A stretch of 64,000 bases of DNA from UBA4877 sp002399285 (lineage in GTDB: Bacteria; Bacillota; Thermoanaerobacteria; Thermoanaerobacterales; UBA4877): the NCBI GenBank assembly GCA_036771835.1, contig DAIPGN010000009.1, positions 35,632 through 99,631 of the forward strand, read 5' to 3'. The notes beneath the pieces are model-generated. The model had not been told where the DNA came from. It saw nothing but the letters and a program-made list of their open reading frames with translations, and did no database searches. Shown here piece after piece: positions 61,261 to 64,000 of this stretch (position 1 is the first letter of the stretch; every line of letters begins with the position of its first letter). Made by a program: the position numbers and the translations under genes.

Positions 61261-61446
61261 ATATACCTTGTCTTGTCTGACGTTATCCAAGCTCGCCTTT
61301 ATCATATCCATAAGCTGCTTATCTTCAAGGATATCCTCTGTCGCCTCGATCTCTTCCTTGAGCTTGACGTATTCCATGAAGTCTATCACTTCGGCCAACT
61401 TATTTTTCGGCCTTTTTGCGCAGAATATTATCCATTTTATTTCCAT
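61246..61446 (-). CDS. Small antitoxin-like protein without a partner toxin
   Basis: The 66-aa protein is rich in charged helices (IDFMEYVKLKEEIEATEDIL, then LMDMIKASLDNVRQDKVY), similar to the C-terminal part of Phd/YefM- or RelB-type antitoxins. It starts at ATG 61446 behind GGGAGGG. No toxin gene lies next to it. It may be an orphan antitoxin or another small helical protein. Confidence 0.5.
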   Translation of the reverse strand: MEIKWIIFCAKRPKNKLAEVIDFMEYVKLKEEIEATEDILEDKQLMDMIKASLDNVRQDKVYKKGQ

Positions 61447-61485
61447 TATTTTATCACATTCCCTCCCGGAATTTTAAAATATATA

Positions 61486-61514
61486 TTTACAACGTAACAG
61501 TGTTATGTTACAAT
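61486..61514 (+). promoter_or_regulatory. Promoter with inverted repeat before the yhbD-bactofilin operon
   Basis: TTTACA (61486-61491) and TACAAT (61509-61514) are 17 bp apart. Between them lies the inverted repeat GTAACA-N6-TGTTAC (61494-61511), overlapping the -10 box. The first gene encodes a MerR-like DNA-binding protein, so autoregulation is likely. Confidence 0.65.
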
Positions 61515-61535
61515 ACCATAAAAGGGGATATGCGA

Positions 61536-62189
61536 ATGAATGAGGAATTGATATCTAAGAAGGAGCTGCTGGAACTGACCGGCATTTCATACGGCCAGCT
61601 GTACAGGTGGAAGAGAAAGAACCTCATTCCCGAGGAGTGGTTTATAAGAAAATCCACATATACGGGACAGGAGACTTTCTTTCCCAAGGTGAAAATGCTG
61701 GCCAGGGTGAATAAGATAAAAAACATGAAGGAGGACGTATCCCTCGATGATCTTGCGGATATTCTGTCGGCTAGCGCGATCAAGATAGCCCTTTCAAAAG
61801 AGGAACTGAGCCGGAGGAACATCGTTTCGCAGGCTTCCCTGAATCTATATGCGGATCAGTATGGGGATAAGGAGAAATTCTCCTTTGAAGACATCCTGTT
61901 CATTTATATCCTCGACAAATTGCTTTTAAACGGCGATATAAACTTAGACGAGGGAAAGATGATACTGGAGGTCTTGAAAAACGGCTATCATGATTTCGGC
62001 GACCGGGGCTGCGACATGATATTTATCAGGAAGCTGGGCATTTCGACGTGCCTTTTGGCGCCGACTTCGTGCGGGATACATTTTGAACGCGGCGTAAAGA
62101 TAGTCGGCAGGATCGGGGTGTCGGGAGTTATCGAGGAATTGAAGATCAAATTGAACAACGGGGGTGTTTTGGATGAAAGAGGGAAATAG
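61536..62189 (+). CDS. yhbD: YhbD-like DNA-binding protein (DUF4004)
   Basis: The product is 217 aa from ATG 61536 with AAAGGGGA upstream. The N-terminal MerR-like helix-turn-helix is SKKELLELTGISYGQLYRWKRKNLIPEEWF; the C-terminal part is helical and alpha/beta. In Bacillus subtilis yhbD lies in front of two bactofilin genes, as here. It probably regulates the operon. Overlaps the next gene by 17 bases. Confidence 0.85.
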   Translation: MNEELISKKELLELTGISYGQLYRWKRKNLIPEEWFIRKSTYTGQETFFPKVKMLARVNKIKNMKEDVSLDDLADILSASAIKIALSKEELSRRNIVSQASLNLYADQYGDKEKFSFEDILFIYILDKLLLNGDINLDEGKMILEVLKNGYHDFGDRGCDMIFIRKLGISTCLLAPTSCGIHFERGVKIVGRIGVSGVIEELKIKLNNGGVLDERGK

Positions 62190-62838
62190 CAGCGACCTTA
62201 TAGTGAACGGCATGGGCAACTTTTCCGGGGGCACATACAGAAACATAGAGATAAACGGTACCGGCAGCATACGGGGAGACGTGGAATGCGAGGAGTTTGA
62301 ATGTTCGGGCATGGCTAAGGTGACCGGTAATTTAAAGGCCGGGGCCATGACGGCGGACGGCATGAGTAAATTTGACGGAAACGTGGAATGCGGCAAATTA
62401 CGTGTGGACGGTACACTGGGCATATCGCACAGCCTGAAGGCCGACGAGGTGGAGCTGGACGGCATGGTCAACGTAAAAGGAGACCTGACAGCAGAGAGTT
62501 TCAAATCCTCCGGCAGCTTCACGGTGGGCGGGCTGCTGAATGCCGAGACCATCGATATCGGCATGGAGATGAGGTGCCAGGCCGGGGAGATAGGGGGAGA
62601 GGATATAAAAGTTCATATGGACAGGGCAGGGATCGGGATGTGGGGGAAACCCGCGGGTCTGACCGCCGGTACCATAGAGGGAGACAACATCTATCTTGAA
62701 TACACCTGCGCCAAGGTGGTGCGAGGCGGAAGCGTCAATATAGGGCCGGGCTGCAGGATTGAGCTTGCGGAATACAAGGACAGCTTTACAAAGGCCGACG
62801 ACGCTGTAGTAAAAGAATGTAAAAAAATCATATCGTAG
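62173..62838 (+). CDS. yhbE: Bactofilin (YhbE/BacE-like)
   Basis: The product is 221 aa from ATG 62173 with GGGGG upstream. A repetitive beta-solenoid with G-V/D-x-G spacing (GTGSIRGDVECEEFECSGMA, GNLKAGAMTADG) is typical of bactofilins, which polymerise into cytoplasmic filaments at membranes. In B. subtilis BacE and BacF are needed for motility. The C-terminal third (VVRGGSVNIGPGCRIELAEY) is shared with the next gene. Confidence 0.87.
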   Translation: MKEGNSSDLIVNGMGNFSGGTYRNIEINGTGSIRGDVECEEFECSGMAKVTGNLKAGAMTADGMSKFDGNVECGKLRVDGTLGISHSLKADEVELDGMVNVKGDLTAESFKSSGSFTVGGLLNAETIDIGMEMRCQAGEIGGEDIKVHMDRAGIGMWGKPAGLTAGTIEGDNIYLEYTCAKVVRGGSVNIGPGCRIELAEYKDSFTKADDAVVKECKKIIS

Positions 62839-62849
62839 GGGGTTTGGCG

Positions 62850-63584
62850 ATGGACGAGGAAAACAGGAGGGATATCAAGATATTGGGCGACAGCACGGTA
62901 TCAAGCGGATTTTACGCAGATATGAAAATAACCGGCGACGTGGTGATGGACGGTGATGTGGACTGCATAAACCTGATGATATTGGGGGATTGCACTGCCA
63001 ATGACAATTTAAAGGTAAAGACGGGTAAGATCACGGGCGATCTGGACGTTGCGGGCAGCCTGACCGCGGACGATCTGGACTTTAAAGGCGACGTCACGGT
63101 AGGCCGGGACGCGGCCATCGGAGACTCACAATTTTACGGAGACGTAACTATCCATGGGGATCTCACTACGGAGAAAGCGGATATAAAAGGAGACCTGCAG
63201 GTAAAGGGAAACTGCAGCTCGGATGTGTTCAAATCCTGCGGAGATCTGCAGATCGGCGGATTATTGAGCGCCGACGATATCGATATAGAGCTTCACGGCG
63301 AAAGTAAGATCGGAGAGATCGGCGGGGGCAGGATATCCATAAGACGGGGTTCGGAATCGCTGCTCAGAAAGTGGTCTTCGGAGGCATTCGGCGGCAGCGG
63401 TATTGCGCTTACCACCGATACCATAGAGGGAGACGAGGTATATCTGGAATATACGGCTGCAAAGACCGTGTGCGGCAACGACGTGACCATAGGGCCGGGC
63501 TGCAGGATAGAGCTTGTGGAGTATAAGGATAAATACAGTCAATCGGATGATGCCGTGGTGAAACAAAATAAAAGGATAATATGA
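62850..63584 (+). CDS. yhbF: Bactofilin (YhbF/BacF-like)
   Basis: The 244-aa paralogue of the preceding gene has the same solenoid pattern (GDVVMDGDVDCINLMILGDCT, GDLDVAGSLTADDLDFKGDV) and the same C-terminal motif (VCGNDVTIGPGCRIELVEYKD). ATG 62850 follows TAGGGGG. The pair probably co-polymerise. Confidence 0.88.
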   Translation: MDEENRRDIKILGDSTVSSGFYADMKITGDVVMDGDVDCINLMILGDCTANDNLKVKTGKITGDLDVAGSLTADDLDFKGDVTVGRDAAIGDSQFYGDVTIHGDLTTEKADIKGDLQVKGNCSSDVFKSCGDLQIGGLLSADDIDIELHGESKIGEIGGGRISIRRGSESLLRKWSSEAFGGSGIALTTDTIEGDEVYLEYTAAKTVCGNDVTIGPGCRIELVEYKDKYSQSDDAVVKQNKRII

Positions 63585-63633
63585 GCGGGTGGTCAACGCT
63601 GCCTGGCTGTTTCGCGGTAAGGGAGGTTTTATT

Positions 63634-63840
63634 GTGAATAACTCACAGCCGTTCCGAGGATCAAATCTTTTGACAGGGAACAGGAACTTTTTACTGCTGT
63701 TTCTGGGCAGGCTTGTTTCCAGTACGGGTTCCGCCGTGTTTTTCCTTTCGATACTGTGGATGGCTGCAAATGAGATGGGAGGGTCTGCTTCCGTAAGTTT
63801 TATATTAACGGTTACGGTTATCCCATCCGGCGATAAATAA
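63634..63840 (+). pseudogene. Truncated MFS transporter gene
   Basis: Starts at GTG 63634 behind GGGAGG. The 68 residues read as the first helix and a half of an MFS permease (NFLLLFLGRLVSSTGSAVFFLSILWM) and then stop at TAA 63838. The rest of the transporter is absent from the following 160 bases in any frame that I can match. Probably a remnant of a drug-export-type MFS gene. Confidence 0.6.
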
Positions 63841-64000
63841 AGACTTTCGGGGATTTACTCATATAGTGATATTCTCCATAGTATACTATGCGGTAATGGC
63901 TGTCTTTAAGTATATCGCCGGTCTGGCCCAGGCATCCTACATGAGGAACGCGCTCATAGAAGCCATGTCGATGCTGGTTTTCATCGTATGTCAGCTGTCG
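63809..64000 (+). CDS. Partial membrane-protein reading frame running off the window
   Basis: One frame is open from the stop near 63806 to the window end and reads as two hydrophobic helices (IVIFSIVYYAVMAVFKYIAG, AMSMLVFIVCQLS). There is no ATG with a good site; GTG 63865 or ATG 63895 are possible starts. It could be a new gene or part of a gene rearranged with the MFS remnant. Confidence 0.3.

Noticed and set aside
61416..61535. N-terminal extension of the YhbD-like protein
   Set aside because: It would begin inside the minus-strand gene upstream and cross the promoter and operator; the ATG at 61536 has a proper site and fits the family.
1..64000. CRISPR arrays, tRNA, rRNA or complete insertion sequences
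   Set aside because: No regularly spaced direct repeats, no cloverleaf or ribosomal RNA sequence and no transposase gene was seen in reading the window.

Overview
The window reads as the chromosome of an anaerobic, amino-acid-fermenting member of the Bacillota (Clostridia-like). The evidence is a complete selenoprotein-dependent D-proline reductase (prd) operon, a glycine cleavage operon, sigma-54-controlled PTS and prd operons, M3/M18/M24 peptidases, Gram-positive type lipoproteins and two-component genes, strong GGAGG ribosome-binding sites and many Rho-independent terminators. The species cannot be fixed from sequence alone. Base composition is roughly balanced, except for a more AT-rich patch around 49.4-54.8 kb (helicase, damaged padR, RNase H remnant) that looks acquired or decaying.

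Layout. 0-6 kb: a PadR regulator divergent from an old-yellow-enzyme type enoate reductase, two small secreted or lipoprotein genes (one frameshifted), nicotinate phosphoribosyltransferase, and a possible structured RNA with its own promoter and terminator. 6-10.5 kb: a BglG/LicT antiterminator with a recognisable RAT/terminator leader, a PTS EIIBC, an eIF2B-like protein and pseudouridine-5'-phosphate glycosidase, an apparent PTS-coupled C-nucleoside pathway with no kinase. 10.8-19.6 kb: M18 aminopeptidase, NlpC/P60 lipoprotein, a PhoP/PhoR-like two-component pair with TTAAC boxes in front of a large lipoprotein, and a secreted protein. 19.7-28.6 kb (minus strand): a sigma-54/LevR-controlled mannose-family PTS operon ending in a SIS-domain sugar-phosphate enzyme, a MATE exporter and a metallo-beta-lactamase-fold hydrolase. 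29-34.4 kb: another such hydrolase, then gcvT-gcvH-gcvPA-gcvPB. 34.4-38.2 kb: a GntR/HutC regulator divergent from a second mannose-family PTS.

38.3-49.3 kb is the prd cluster: PrdR (sigma-54 activator), two GTCA-N6-TGAC sites, a -24/-12 promoter, then prdC, prdA, a 68-aa protein, prdB, prdD, prdF and prdE, followed by an amino acid permease and a prolidase. prdC and prdB both read through an in-frame UGA (selenocysteine) with a hairpin behind it. prdD and prdE are a split copy of prdA, separated exactly at the residue where PrdA is cut to make its pyruvoyl group. Together the cluster frees proline from peptides, imports amino acids, racemises L- to D-proline and reduces it to 5-aminovalerate.

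49.6-64 kb: a UPF1-like helicase with a degenerate PLD domain and a topoisomerase zinc finger, a PadR/FtsW-like pair, RNase H debris, a flavodoxin, a TetR-controlled unknown gene, an ECF S component, a small membrane protease-like protein, AroE, oligoendopeptidase F, an antitoxin-like peptide, a yhbD-bactofilin-bactofilin operon and a truncated MFS gene. Six copies of a structured intergenic repeat (about 100-170 bp) lie at gene 3' ends, several beside or between terminator hairpins.
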